This document shows positions 54,562-63,928 of a stretch of DNA of 64,000 nucleotides, piece by piece; position 1 is the stretch's first letter, and each line of letters opens with the position of its first letter. The stretch lies in contig JAEINT010000010.1 in the NCBI GenBank assembly GCA_016342745.1, positions 151,403-215,402 of the forward strand. The letters are read 5' to 3'. This DNA is from Labilibaculum sp. (lineage in GTDB: Bacteria; Bacteroidota; Bacteroidia; Bacteroidales; Marinifilaceae). Below the pieces are notes generated by a model. The model was given only the letters and a program-made list of their open reading frames with translations. It did not search any database and was not told where the DNA came from. The position numbers and the translations under genes were made by a program.

Positions 54562-56355
54562 TTAAATTTCCTTTTTAAGAGAAAAGAAAAACTCAATACC
54601 ATTTTCTTTAGGCTTTTTTATAAATATTCTTCCTTTGTGGTAGGCTACTGCGTTCTTCACAATAGATAAACCTAAACCTGTTCCACCCATTTTGCGTGAT
54701 CGTCCGTTATCGGCTCTGTAAAAGCGTTCAAAAATACGAGGCAGGTGCTCTTCTTTAATACCAATTCCATTATCAGTAAAAGAGAAATAGTGGTAGTTGT
54801 TGTCTTCGAAATAGTTCTGAATCTCAATTTTAGAACCTTCGCCAGCATATTTTATCGAATTATCAATCAGGTTTCGAAAGATAGAATCTAGAAGCTCCGT
54901 GTTTCCGTTGATGCTTAATTCATCAGGGAATTTTAATTCTATTTCCATTTTATATTCTTCCAGCTTCAGCTCAAAATCGGAAAGCATATCCGTAAGCATG
55001 TTTTTTACATCCACGGTTTCTACAGGAAACAGTTGGTTCGTTTCTTCAATTTTTGTCAAAAAGGATATGTCTTGAATTAGATTTGATAATCTATTGATTT
55101 GAATACAAGATCTTTCGATGAATTGTACCTTTTTCTCCTCTGGCATTGTTGGATTGTCTTTAATGGTTTCCAAAAATCCAGACACGGCAGTTATAGGAGT
55201 TTTCAATTCATGAGCAATGTTCAGCGTCATTTCCTGCTTAATGGTTTTCTCATTTTCTAATTTGGTGATGTCGTTTACCGAAATTTCAAAATTGCCATCC
55301 AGAAAAACCACAACTTGAAAAAGAAAGACCTTATGGCCAACAATTATTGTCTTTTTCGTACTAATAATGTCATTGTTGGGAATGTAATTCGCCTCTAGCT
55401 CTTTGCTATTTGTATTGATAAACTCGGTTATCTCGGCCAGCTCAGGAAGTTCGAACATTTCCTGGTAATTATGACTAGAGATGTGTGCCAAATAGTTGAT
55501 GTAATCGATAAAGTGACTGTTCCAAAGAATCAGGTTTTTCTTTTTATCGAAAATTGCCACACCTTCTTGCGAAATTTGAAGGTGCATAATCAATTTTTCT
55601 TTTTCCTGTTTTAAAGCCTCTGTTGTTTTGGTCAGCTTTCGATAAATCTTTACAATTTGATGACTGATTTCACCCAATTCAGTTTTCCCAAAATCTTCGT
55701 TAGGGTCGATATCTCTATTTTTTGCAGCATTTATTGCAAACTTGCGAAGTTTAGAAATGGAATTCCCAAAATGCTCGGTTGCGTAAATTAGAAAGATTAC
55801 GGTAACCCCAAACAAGCCAATCAGAAAATAAAAAAATAAGGTGTTGGCTTTTAAAAAGCTTAGTACACTTTCGTTGATTGGTAAAGCGGTACGTATAAAA
55901 TAATCGTAATAGTTCTTCGAATAATAGTAATACGACTGACCGGTAGATCCGGATAAACGAATGTTACTTCCTTTTTCGGAATGCAATGATTTCTGAACCT
56001 CTGGACGTTTCAAGTGATTGTCTAAACGCTCTAGGTCTTCAACAAAAGAATCGTAAATAACCTTTCCTTTTGCGGTGATAAGCGAAATTCGAATGTCTTT
56101 GTCGGGCATGAGCGTGCGCAAGGTATCAATCTCCGAAAAATCTTTGATGCTAAACAGTTGCTTTTTCTTTACCAGTTCGTGTACTTGTTGTGTATAGATA
56201 TCTAGAGCATATTCAAGCTTTTCGCGACGATACAATCGTTCCTGACTATATTGAAAACCTCCAATAAGTAGAGAGAATAAAAGCACAATGATGAAAAAGA
56301 AAAAGAAGAGTCTTTTCTTGTATTTTGATCCTGAATTTTGGATTGCTTTTTGCAT
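54562..56355 (-). CDS. phoR: PhoR-like sensor histidine kinase
   Basis: 597 residues from the ATG at 56355; an upstream TTG (56394) would overlap the regulator gene. Two membrane helices (about 14-36, 170-190) flank a periplasmic part, then a HAMP-like region and a PAS region (about 265-360, HLQISQEGVAIFDKKKNLILWN). HisKA follows with His382 (NIAHELKTP), then HATPase_c with N box SIFRNLIDNSIKYAG and GTGLGLSIVKNAV. It is the last gene of the pst-pho operon and should phosphorylate the adjacent PhoB when phosphate is low, with PhoU and the Pst transporter restraining it. Confidence 0.9.
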   Translation of the reverse strand: MQKAIQNSGSKYKKRLFFFFFIIVLLFSLLIGGFQYSQERLYRREKLEYALDIYTQQVHELVKKKQLFSIKDFSEIDTLRTLMPDKDIRISLITAKGKVIYDSFVEDLERLDNHLKRPEVQKSLHSEKGSNIRLSGSTGQSYYYYSKNYYDYFIRTALPINESVLSFLKANTLFFYFLIGLFGVTVIFLIYATEHFGNSISKLRKFAINAAKNRDIDPNEDFGKTELGEISHQIVKIYRKLTKTTEALKQEKEKLIMHLQISQEGVAIFDKKKNLILWNSHFIDYINYLAHISSHNYQEMFELPELAEITEFINTNSKELEANYIPNNDIISTKKTIIVGHKVFLFQVVVFLDGNFEISVNDITKLENEKTIKQEMTLNIAHELKTPITAVSGFLETIKDNPTMPEEKKVQFIERSCIQINRLSNLIQDISFLTKIEETNQLFPVETVDVKNMLTDMLSDFELKLEEYKMEIELKFPDELSINGNTELLDSIFRNLIDNSIKYAGEGSKIEIQNYFEDNNYHYFSFTDNGIGIKEEHLPRIFERFYRADNGRSRKMGGTGLGLSIVKNAVAYHKGRIFIKKPKENGIEFFFSLKKEI

Positions 56356-56374
56356 GAATTTATAGATTTGGGTA

Positions 56375-57064
56375 TCAAGAGGTTTGTGGGTCAAAATAAT
56401 AACCGTAACCTGATTTTGTTTTTATAAAATTATGGTGTACACCAATTTTTTTTCTAATTCGTCTTACATTAACATCTACGGTTCTATCTCCAACATTCCC
56501 TTGATTTCTCCAAACGATACTCATTATTTCTTCTCTGGAATAGATTCTTCCTTGATGTTCTAATAATAGGCGAAGTATTTCATATTCTGTTTTGGTTAAA
56601 CCAATGTCCATATCATCAATAGTAACCTTTTTCGATTCTGAAATTAACTTTAAATTTTCAAATTCAAAATTATCGTCTTTTTCGGCTGGAGAAAATGTAC
56701 GTTTACAGATAACATGAATTCTGGCCACTATCTCTTTAACAGAGAAGGGTTTGGCAACATAATCGTCTGCTCCCGCACTAAAGCCAATTAATTTGTCTTC
56801 TTCGCTCGTTTTTGCCGTAATAAATAGGATTGGTTTTTCTTTTAAATCTGGATTTCTACGGATGATCTTTGCCAATTCTAGTCCTGATATTTCTCCCATC
56901 ATTATATCCAAAAGGAAAAAATCATAGTTGTTAAGATCTAACTTCAGAGCTTGTTCCGAAGAGCAAGCTACGTCGACATTAAATCCTTCCTTTTTTAGAT
57001 TGAATTGGAGAATTTCACATAAGTCCTCTTCATCATCGACTACTAATATCTTTAAATCTTTCAT
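56375..57064 (-). CDS. phoB: PhoB-like response regulator
   Basis: 229 residues from the ATG at 57064, where MKDLKILVVDDEEDLCEIL is the canonical start; an earlier in-frame start adds 21 unlikely residues. Receiver domain: acidic pair DDE, phospho-acceptor Asp in FLLDIMMGE, Thr in ITAKTSEED and Lys in YVAKPFSVKE. OmpR-type winged helix: LTKTEYEILRLLLEHQGRIYSREEI and DRTVDVNVRRIRKKI. It binds phased direct repeats; an 11-bp-phased array upstream of pstS is a candidate target. Lies between phoU and phoR. Confidence 0.92.
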   Translation of the reverse strand: MKDLKILVVDDEEDLCEILQFNLKKEGFNVDVACSSEQALKLDLNNYDFFLLDIMMGEISGLELAKIIRRNPDLKEKPILFITAKTSEEDKLIGFSAGADDYVAKPFSVKEIVARIHVICKRTFSPAEKDDNFEFENLKLISESKKVTIDDMDIGLTKTEYEILRLLLEHQGRIYSREEIMSIVWRNQGNVGDRTVDVNVRRIRKKIGVHHNFIKTKSGYGYYFDPQTS

Positions 57065-57135
57065 TTTTTGAAAATCTTTCCTGTAGTTTATTGAAAAAGT
57101 TGCCTTATTGCTTCGCAGGGCAAACAACTTTTAAT

Positions 57136-57831
57136 TTACTGATCATCTTCTGGCAGTTCTTGATGACGCAAATCAATTCCTTGCTGATAATAAATTGCCG
57201 CTTCTGCAATGTTGGTTGCGTTATCGGCAATTCGCTCGATATTACCCAAGATACTGTTGAAATTTAGCAAGTTGAAAATTTCTGTAGGATCGGTATCCTT
57301 TGGTGCATTTTTACGAACCATACGTTTCAAGATTTGCGACTGCATCTCATCCACAATTTCGTCGTTTTTAATGGTCCAAATTGCATATTCATGATCTCCA
57401 TCTTCAAAGGATATTAAGGCTTTCTTTACCATCTTTTCGCTTAAAGAGAGCATGTTAAGAACAGAATCTTTTTGGTTTTCTGGAATGTTTGGAGGATCCA
57501 TTTTATGGAAAAAGCGCATGACGTTATTTAGCTGATCACCAATTCTTTCTACGTGGCCAATCATTCTAAAATAGGAAACCAATAAACGTAATTCTCTAGC
57601 CATTGGATGCTGTAATCCAATGGTTTGTATGATGTTATCGCTCATCTTCAATTCGAACTGATCGAGCTTGCTTTCGTTTTTATTGAAGGTATCTATTGTG
57701 CTTTTTTCAACTTCATCTAAGCCATTGTTTACGACCTCTTCCAGTATTTCAAACTGTTGAAATACTAATGATTTCATTTTTGCAAAATCATTGTCGAGCT
57801 TATCGAACTTTTTGTCTTTCTTAATTGACAT
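57136..57831 (-). CDS. phoU: Phosphate-signalling complex protein PhoU
   Basis: 231 residues with two PhoU three-helix repeats (about 15-105 and 115-210), with typical DxxE/D motifs: IGHVERIGDQLNNVM and LGNIERIADNATNIAEA bind metal. PhoU links the PstSCAB transporter state to PhoR and limits phosphate uptake. It lies between pstB and phoB in the common pst-phoU order. Confidence 0.92.
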   Translation of the reverse strand: MSIKKDKKFDKLDNDFAKMKSLVFQQFEILEEVVNNGLDEVEKSTIDTFNKNESKLDQFELKMSDNIIQTIGLQHPMARELRLLVSYFRMIGHVERIGDQLNNVMRFFHKMDPPNIPENQKDSVLNMLSLSEKMVKKALISFEDGDHEYAIWTIKNDEIVDEMQSQILKRMVRKNAPKDTDPTEIFNLLNFNSILGNIERIADNATNIAEAAIYYQQGIDLRHQELPEDDQ

Positions 57832-57903
57832 TGTATGTGAATTTGTATTGTTAAACCATTTTAATAATCAGAATGAATAAGCGTTTAATTTGATTTTGCT
57901 AAA

Positions 57904-58785
57904 TCAACCAAATTTTCCAGTTAAGTATTCCTCTGTTCGTTTGTCTTTAGGAGTGGTAAACATTTGTTTTGTTTTCCCATATTCTACCAATTCTCCCAAA
58001 TACATAAACATCGAATAGTCTGAAATTCTGGCAGCTTGTGACATGTTGTGGGTTACCAATACGATGGTAAAGTCTTTTTTCAACTTCACTAACAAGTCTT
58101 CAATTTTTGCAGTTGCAATTGGATCTAGGGCAGAGGTAGGCTCATCCAAGAGAATAATTTCTGGCGTGTAAGCAAGTGCTCTGGCAATACACAAACGCTG
58201 CTGTTGTCCTCCAGATAGGAAAGTTCCTTTGTTGTGTAATGAGTCTTTTACCTCGCTCCACAAACCAACTTCACGCAATGATTTTTCCACAATAGCATCC
58301 TTTTCAGCTCGCTTTAGTTTGATTCCATTCAACTTATAGCCGGCAATTACATTGTCGTAAATGCTCATGGTTGGAAACGGATTCGGACGTTGAAACACCA
58401 TTCCAATCTTTCTTCTCAAAAGAATCGGATTCATATCGTAAATGTTCTCATCACCAAGATATACAGCGCCTTTGTTGTGTGTGTTGGGATACAATTCGTG
58501 CATGCGGTTTATGGCTCTCAATAGCGTACTTTTACCACATCCTGATGGTCCCATAATTGCCGTAATTTTATTTTTAGCAATACCTGCGCTAACATCATTA
58601 ATTGAATATTTATCTCCACCATACGAAACCGATAATTTATCGATGTTTAAAATTGGTGAGGCTATATTTTCTATTGGATTTTGTATCACACTTTTCGTTT
58701 TAGTTGTGTTCTCTTTTTCTTCCATTCTTTTTGCTACTGCTTTTTCAGTTGCAATTACTTCTTTCTCTAATATTGTACTTTCCAT
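57904..58785 (-). CDS. pstB: Phosphate ABC transporter ATP-binding protein
   Basis: 293 residues. Walker A GPSGCGKST (79-87), Q-loop MVFQRPNPFPTMSIYDNV, signature LSGGQQQRL, Walker B LDEPTSALDP and switch His in VTHNMSQ are all intact. PNPFPTM is diagnostic of PstB. About 45 residues precede the domain start (KLSVSYGG), longer than the usual 250-260-residue PstB and rich in Lys/Glu. The start overlaps the pstA 3' end by 19 bp, so translation is coupled. Confidence 0.95.
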   Translation of the reverse strand: MESTILEKEVIATEKAVAKRMEEKENTTKTKSVIQNPIENIASPILNIDKLSVSYGGDKYSINDVSAGIAKNKITAIMGPSGCGKSTLLRAINRMHELYPNTHNKGAVYLGDENIYDMNPILLRRKIGMVFQRPNPFPTMSIYDNVIAGYKLNGIKLKRAEKDAIVEKSLREVGLWSEVKDSLHNKGTFLSGGQQQRLCIARALAYTPEIILLDEPTSALDPIATAKIEDLLVKLKKDFTIVLVTHNMSQAARISDYSMFMYLGELVEYGKTKQMFTTPKDKRTEEYLTGKFG

Positions 58786-59660
58786 CTTTTTGCAATTGCT
58801 TTAGCACTAAGGTTTAAGGTTAGAATTAATAGCAGTAGGAATAGGGACGCACTCCAAATCATATTTACCAAATTAGGATCGTTGTAAAATTCCCACACCA
58901 ACAGAGGAACAGCACTCGATGGCTGCGTAACATCTGTATTAATAGCAGCACTTCCCAATGCGGTTAACATTAGTGGAGCAGTTTCACCCGCAATTCTCGA
59001 AATACCAAGAATAACACCAGTTAGGATTCCACTAATTCCCGATGGTAGAATAACTTTCAGCATGGTTTTGTGATAGGGAACACCTAAGGATAAGGCTGCT
59101 TCTTTTAGGTTTTCAGGTATCATCTTTAGTGTTTCCTCAGTTGAGCGCACAATAGAGGGTAACATCATGATGGAAAGGGCAACACTACCTGCTAAACCTG
59201 AAAAACCGCCAGTTATTGGTTTTACAATCCAGATGTATCCGATTACACCCAAAACAATAGAAGGAACACCTTGTAGCATATCTACAATAAATCGAACAAT
59301 GCCAGCGAATTTGCCTTTCGAATTTTCTGCTAAATACATACCGCAAATTATCCCTAAAGGAATTGCAATGAGTGAAGCCATCCCAACAATAATAAGCGTA
59401 CCCACAATACCGTTGGCAATACCGCCAGGAATAATTTCATTGTTGTTTACAGCAACCATGGCTTCCATTGTATCTGGCGCCACTTTGTAAAAGAAGCTGA
59501 TGTTGATTTGTTTGTACCCTTTCTTTATCAATTCAAAAAGAATTAAAAATAGCGGTACGCTTGAAAGAAAAGCCAAGGAAATTAGCAGGTAGGTGAAAAA
59601 CTTGTCTTTCAACAAACGTCTGTTAAGCTTCGCATTGGATATTTGTGTAGATGTATTCAT
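58767..59660 (-). CDS. pstA: Phosphate ABC transporter permease PstA
   Basis: 297 residues with six membrane helices. The permease EAA-type loop is MMLPSIVRSTEETLKMIPENLKEAALSLGVPYHKT, matching PstA. The N-terminal helix is preceded by a short cytosolic stretch. With PstC it forms the inner-membrane channel energised by PstB. It lies 20 bp after pstC and overlaps pstB. Confidence 0.94.
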   Translation of the reverse strand: MNTSTQISNAKLNRRLLKDKFFTYLLISLAFLSSVPLFLILFELIKKGYKQINISFFYKVAPDTMEAMVAVNNNEIIPGGIANGIVGTLIIVGMASLIAIPLGIICGMYLAENSKGKFAGIVRFIVDMLQGVPSIVLGVIGYIWIVKPITGGFSGLAGSVALSIMMLPSIVRSTEETLKMIPENLKEAALSLGVPYHKTMLKVILPSGISGILTGVILGISRIAGETAPLMLTALGSAAINTDVTQPSSAVPLLVWEFYNDPNLVNMIWSASLFLLLLILTLNLSAKAIAKRWKVQY

Positions 59661-59680
59661 TTTATATATAATGATATCGC

Positions 59681-60535
59681 TTACGCTGATAGTTTTCTCA
59701 TGATTAATTTTCCCAAGTAGTTTACAATACCCGTGATGACAAAAAGGAGTAATCCGATTTCAACCAAAGCGGTATATTTTAATCCATCGGCCTCGCCAAA
59801 CTGATTGGCAATTAAACTGGCCATCGTGTTTCCTAGATCGAAGATTCCTGTTGGGATTTTGTTGGAATTACCAATTAGCATAGTAACTGCCATGGTTTCA
59901 CCAATTGCTCTGCCGAGTGCAAGAATGTACCCTGCAAAAATTCCCGAGCCAGCATTTGGGATAATTACACTCGTTACAACCTCTAATCGTGTTGCGCCCA
60001 GTGAGTAGGCCGCTTCCTTTAAGCTTCCAGGAACCATAGAGATAACTTCTGATCCTAAGGAGGATGCATAAGGAATAATCATGATGGCAAGGATAATTGA
60101 GGAAGTGAAAATTCCGAATCCTTGAGCATTTAAGCCAAGATCGGCAACTAATGGTTTTAGTGCATAAAATCCCCAAAGTCCATAAACTACAGATGGGATT
60201 CCAGCCAATAGTTCAACTACAGACCTTAAAAAGGAGGGTAGCTTACCATTCTTATAATATTCGCCTAAGAATAAGGATATTGAAAAGGCGAATGGAAATG
60301 TTAAAATTAGAGCCAATATGGAGGTTACTAAGGTTCCAATAATAAATGGGAGAGCACCGTATGATTCTCTTCCTTCGGTTGGATTCCAATCGGCCGAATA
60401 AATAAACCCAAAACCAAACTCTTTAAAAGAGGGAATGGACCCAACAATAAGGGTAGTAACAATCCCAATGGCAATTAATACGATTAGAACACCACTACCA
60501 ATTAATAAATATCGAAAAATTTTCTCGCTGTTCAT
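59681..60535 (-). CDS. pstC: Phosphate ABC transporter permease PstC
   Basis: 284 residues, six membrane helices. The EAA-type loop SSLGSEVISMVPGSLKEAAYSLGATRLEVV and the N-terminal IPSFKEFGFGFIYSADWNPTEGRESYGALPF are PstC features. It follows pstS after 279 bp, which contains a hairpin that may reduce read-through relative to the abundant PstS. Confidence 0.94.
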   Translation of the reverse strand: MNSEKIFRYLLIGSGVLIVLIAIGIVTTLIVGSIPSFKEFGFGFIYSADWNPTEGRESYGALPFIIGTLVTSILALILTFPFAFSISLFLGEYYKNGKLPSFLRSVVELLAGIPSVVYGLWGFYALKPLVADLGLNAQGFGIFTSSIILAIMIIPYASSLGSEVISMVPGSLKEAAYSLGATRLEVVTSVIIPNAGSGIFAGYILALGRAIGETMAVTMLIGNSNKIPTGIFDLGNTMASLIANQFGEADGLKYTALVEIGLLLFVITGIVNYLGKLIMRKLSA

Positions 60536-60602
60536 ATGCTTTGAACGATTGCTGTAAAAAGAGAGCTTGCTTCCTATTAAGAAACTGTTTAAAAATTTAT
60601 CC

Positions 60603-60624
60603 TTTAGCTTTTTTATAAGCTAAA
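60603..60624 (-). terminator. Hairpin in the pstS-pstC gap, possible partial terminator
   Basis: Stem TTTAGCTT / AAGCTAAA (8 bp, loop 6 bases) lies about 190 bp past the pstS stop and 68 bp before pstC. On the minus strand it is followed by an AT-rich but not pure T tract. Partial termination would raise PstS over the permeases; inferred. Confidence 0.45.
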
Positions 60625-60814
60625 AACTTCATAACTGCGTTAAATTATCTTTAAATAGAACCACTATTCGCATCAAATTTGCCTTATTCTGAGTCTTTTT
60701 TCTTCGATAAAAATTTCTAAAAGTAAATTTAAACAGCTTCTAAGTTTGGAGAACTTTTCTATTGTGTTTGAAATAGAACTGGAAGCAAGCCCAATCAGAT
60801 AAATAATAGCTTTC

Positions 60815-61885
60815 TTATTTTAATGCTTTTCCATTGTAAGTTACTTTGCTTAAAACAGCTTTGGCTTTGGCAACAGCAGCTTCAGGAAGCGGCGCGTAAT
60901 GCACCTTAGTTGTTTCTTTCTGAGCATCGGCACTTACAGCCCAATCGATCAATTTGATGGTTTGTGCTGCCTGATCCTGACTTCTGTTGTTATAGTTTTG
61001 CTCTTTGTAAATGATTAACCAAGTAAAACTTGAGATTGGATATCCATCAGCAGCTTCTGTGTTTGTTAAGCTAACACGTGTATCAGCTGGCATTTCTCCT
61101 TTTGCTGAAGCACTTACCGATTCTACAGAAGGAAGAATGAAGTTTCCAGCTGCATTTTGAAGACTAGCAACAGGAATTCCTTGTGCAAATGCATACTCAG
61201 ATCCGATATATCCAATTGCTCCATTGGTTTGACTAATGGTTCCTGCAACACCAGGATTTCCTTTTGCACCGATACCTACAGGCCATAGTAAAGCTTTTCC
61301 TTTGCCAATTTTTTCGTTCCATTCAGCACTTACTTTGCTCATGTAATCGCTAAAGATGAAGGTAGTTCCACTTCCATCTGAACGGTAAACAACAGTAATA
61401 GCTAAATCAGGTAAACTAACTCCTGGGTTTACTGCAGCAATTTTTGCATCATTCCAGTTGGTAATTTTTCCCATGAAAACACCTTCCATTAATTCTGGAG
61501 TGAATTTTAATTCTGGTTTTCCAGGTAAATTGTAAGCAGCAACTACAGCACCTAAACAAGTAGGAACGTGAAGAACTTCTCCTGGCATTTCAGCAAGTTT
61601 GGTATCGCTAAGAAAGGCATCACTAGCACCAAAATCAACAATTTTGTCTTTCAAGCTACGAATACCACCGCCAGAACCAATTCCGCCATAGGTTACTAAC
61701 AGGCCTTGTTCTTTTGTATAAGTTTTGAAAATTTTATTGTAAAATGGCTGAGGGAAAGTAGCACCTGCACCAGTAATCGCTTTTGCTTTCTTATCACTGT
61801 TTGATTTGTCTTTACCAGAGCCTCCGCAACTTGCCATAAGGGTAAGCGCAATAATGGCTGTAAGAAGCAGTTGAAATTTTTTCAT
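60815..61885 (-). CDS. pstS: Phosphate ABC transporter substrate-binding lipoprotein PstS
   Basis: 356 residues. Lipobox LTLMASC, so the protein is anchored in the membrane. Phosphate-binding loops: AGATFPQPFYNKIF, GGIGSGGGIRSLKD, FGASDAFLSD and YRSDGSGTTFIFSDYM, with TNGAIGYIGSEYA. It captures phosphate for PstCAB. It is the first gene of the pst-pho operon, with the PHO-box-like array 122-160 bp upstream of its start. Confidence 0.95.
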   Translation of the reverse strand: MKKFQLLLTAIIALTLMASCGGSGKDKSNSDKKAKAITGAGATFPQPFYNKIFKTYTKEQGLLVTYGGIGSGGGIRSLKDKIVDFGASDAFLSDTKLAEMPGEVLHVPTCLGAVVAAYNLPGKPELKFTPELMEGVFMGKITNWNDAKIAAVNPGVSLPDLAITVVYRSDGSGTTFIFSDYMSKVSAEWNEKIGKGKALLWPVGIGAKGNPGVAGTISQTNGAIGYIGSEYAFAQGIPVASLQNAAGNFILPSVESVSASAKGEMPADTRVSLTNTEAADGYPISSFTWLIIYKEQNYNNRSQDQAAQTIKLIDWAVSADAQKETTKVHYAPLPEAAVAKAKAVLSKVTYNGKALK

Positions 61886-62006
61886 TTTTTTAATTTTTAG
61901 TTCAGAACTTTCGTTCTTGGTTTTATTAAATTATTTTTATTTCTAATTGAGAGATCAAGAGCAATTCGCTCTGCATCTTTTGATATTACAATATTAGAGA
62001 GCTAGT

Positions 62007-62045
62007 ATTACAAGAATGTTACAGTAATGTTAAATAAACGTTACA
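62007..62045 (-). promoter_or_regulatory. PHO-box-like phased repeats upstream of pstS
   Basis: On the plus strand ATTACA, GTTACA, GTTAAA and GTTACA begin at 62007, 62018, 62029 and 62040, exactly 11 bp apart; a further ATTACA begins at 61985 (two periods upstream). On the coding strand this reads TGTAAC-N5-TTTAAC-N5-TGTAAC-N5-TGTAAT. PhoB/PhoP-type regulators bind 11-bp-phased direct repeats (family knowledge). Confidence 0.7.
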
Positions 62046-62132
62046 TCTTTTATTTAGCTCAAAATGAGGTGATTGAGACGTTGATTTGGTTTGTTTTTGT
62101 TGATTTGATAAGATAATTTAATCTAAATAAGC

Positions 62133-62879
62133 ATGGAGAATGATTTAAAAAGAGCTGCGGAGTTGATTAAAAATTCCAATTCGATGATTGCTTTTACAGG
62201 GGCGGGGATTTCTGTGGAGAGTGGAATTCCTCCTTTTCGTGGACCAGATGGATTGTGGAGTAAGTACGATCCCAAATGTTTGGATTTGGATTATTTTCAT
62301 TCCTATCCAAAGGAATCCTGGACAGCTATTAAATCGATATTCTACGATTTTTTTGGAAAAGCAAAATACAATAAAGCGCATAAAGTATTAGCCAATTTAG
62401 AGCAGGAAGGTTTGTTAAAAGCTATCGTAACTCAGAACATCGATAATTTGCATCAGGAAGCAGGTTCGAAACAAGTGTTTGAGTTTCATGGGAACTCTCA
62501 AAGAATGATTTGCCCAATATGCGATCAAATGTATCTGCCTGGCGAACTTGATTTGAATAAATTACCTCCTCGGTGCAAAAATGATGGGGAAGTACTAAAA
62601 CCAGACTTCGTATTTTTTGGAGAAGGTATACCAGAAGAGGCTTACCGTAAATCCTTATTAGCAGCTAGAATGTGTGATGTGGTTTTAATAATTGGAACGA
62701 CAGGCGAAGTAATGCCAGCAGCAAGTATCCCTACTGAAGCTAAAAGAGCAGGAGCTACCATTATCGAAATTAATACGGAGCCTTCGAACTATACCGATAA
62801 GATTACAGAAATTTTTCTTCAAGGAAAAGCAAGTGAAATATTGCTTCAATTACAAGATTTAATCTCTTTTAAAAAATAA
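62133..62879 (+). CDS. Sir2 family NAD-dependent protein deacylase
   Basis: 248 residues. NAD-binding GAGISVESGIPPFRG, TQNIDNLHQEAG, catalytic His in FEFHGN, and the GTTGEVMPA and NTEPSNYT motifs. Structural zinc: C127, C130 and C148 are present, but the fourth ligand position is D151 (CKND), where most sirtuins have Cys. Asp can bind zinc, so the protein may still fold. The class resembles bacterial CobB-like enzymes that remove acyl groups from lysine. Divergent from pstS. Confidence 0.9.
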   Translation: MENDLKRAAELIKNSNSMIAFTGAGISVESGIPPFRGPDGLWSKYDPKCLDLDYFHSYPKESWTAIKSIFYDFFGKAKYNKAHKVLANLEQEGLLKAIVTQNIDNLHQEAGSKQVFEFHGNSQRMICPICDQMYLPGELDLNKLPPRCKNDGEVLKPDFVFFGEGIPEEAYRKSLLAARMCDVVLIIGTTGEVMPAASIPTEAKRAGATIIEINTEPSNYTDKITEIFLQGKASEILLQLQDLISFKK

Positions 62880-63135
62880 CTTATTGTTTTGATTTAGTGA
62901 GTTGTGGCATTTATTATAAATCTGATTTACTCCATGAGAAAAGCAATTGTACGCTTCAAAAGCCTAATAAAAAAAGCATAATAGAGAATAATATTTTATA
63001 TTTGTTATCGATTTAAGGCGTAGGGCTGATTAAACAAGTTTATTTAGTTAACTGAACGATCATCCCAAAGCTTGTAATTGAAGACTGCTTTTTGCAGTTA
63101 TTACATTGAATATATTAAAATAAAAATAGAATTTC

Positions 63136-63882
63136 ATGAAGTTATTAGAAGGAAAAACAGCGATTGTTACCGGTGCTTCTCGTGGTATTGGTAAAGCGGT
63201 TGCAATTGAATTTGCAAAACAAGGTGCTAATGTTGCTTTTACTGACTTGTTCTACAATGAGCAAGCTATCGAAACTGAAAAAGAAATTGCTTCTTACGGT
63301 GTAAAAGCAAAAGGATATGCTTCTGATGCAAGTAACTTTGCTGATACAGATAGAGTTGTTGCTGAAATTGTAGCTGAGTTTGGTGGAATTGACATCTTGG
63401 TAAACAACGCTGGTATCACTAAAGATACTTTATTAATGCGTATGACTGAAGAGCAGTGGGATATGGTTATCAACGTTAACTTGAAGTCTGTATTCAACTT
63501 TACCAAAGCGGCTCAAAAAACAATGTTGAAGCAACGCAGCGGTTCTATCATTAACATGAGCTCGGTAGTTGGTGTTAGTGGAAATGCTGGTCAGTCTAAT
63601 TATTCTGCTTCAAAAGCAGGTATTATCGGTTTTACAAAATCGATCGCTAAAGAATTGGGTTCTCGTGGAATTCGTTCTAACGCAATTGCTCCAGGTTTCA
63701 TCATTACAGAAATGACAGGAAAACTTCCTGAGGATGTAGTGAAAGAATGGGCAGGAAAAATTCCTTTGAAAAGAGGTGGTACTCCTGAAGAAATCGCAAA
63801 AACTTGCGTTTACTTAGGATCAGATCTTTCTTCTTACGTAACAGGACAAACAATTCACGTTTGTGGTGGTATGAACGTTTAA
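63136..63882 (+). CDS. fabG: 3-oxoacyl-ACP reductase
   Basis: 248 residues, SDR fold. NADPH-binding TGASRGIGKA, NNAGIT, catalytic Ser in IINMSSVVG, and Tyr-Lys in YSASKAG give the Ser-Tyr-Lys triad with Asn. The C-terminus LSSYVTGQTIHVCGGMNV is typical. Reduces 3-ketoacyl-ACP in fatty-acid synthesis. Codon choice is notably biased and C-rich (GGT, AAC, TCT), as expected for a highly expressed gene. Terminator follows. Confidence 0.94.
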   Translation: MKLLEGKTAIVTGASRGIGKAVAIEFAKQGANVAFTDLFYNEQAIETEKEIASYGVKAKGYASDASNFADTDRVVAEIVAEFGGIDILVNNAGITKDTLLMRMTEEQWDMVINVNLKSVFNFTKAAQKTMLKQRSGSIINMSSVVGVSGNAGQSNYSASKAGIIGFTKSIAKELGSRGIRSNAIAPGFIITEMTGKLPEDVVKEWAGKIPLKRGGTPEEIAKTCVYLGSDLSSYVTGQTIHVCGGMNV

Positions 63883-63902
63883 GAAATTACGATATCATAT
63901 TT

Positions 63903-63928
63903 AAAAGCCATCCTTCGGGGTGGCTTTT
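63903..63928 (+). terminator. Terminator of fabG
   Basis: An 11-bp stem AAAAGCCATCC / GGGTGGCTTTT (one G-T pair) with a stable TTCG loop, 20 bp past the fabG stop. Confidence 0.92.

Noticed and set aside
58442..58804. 120-residue plus-strand ORF opposite pstB/pstA
   Set aside because: Fully antisense to two clear Pst genes with intact motifs; no credible product.
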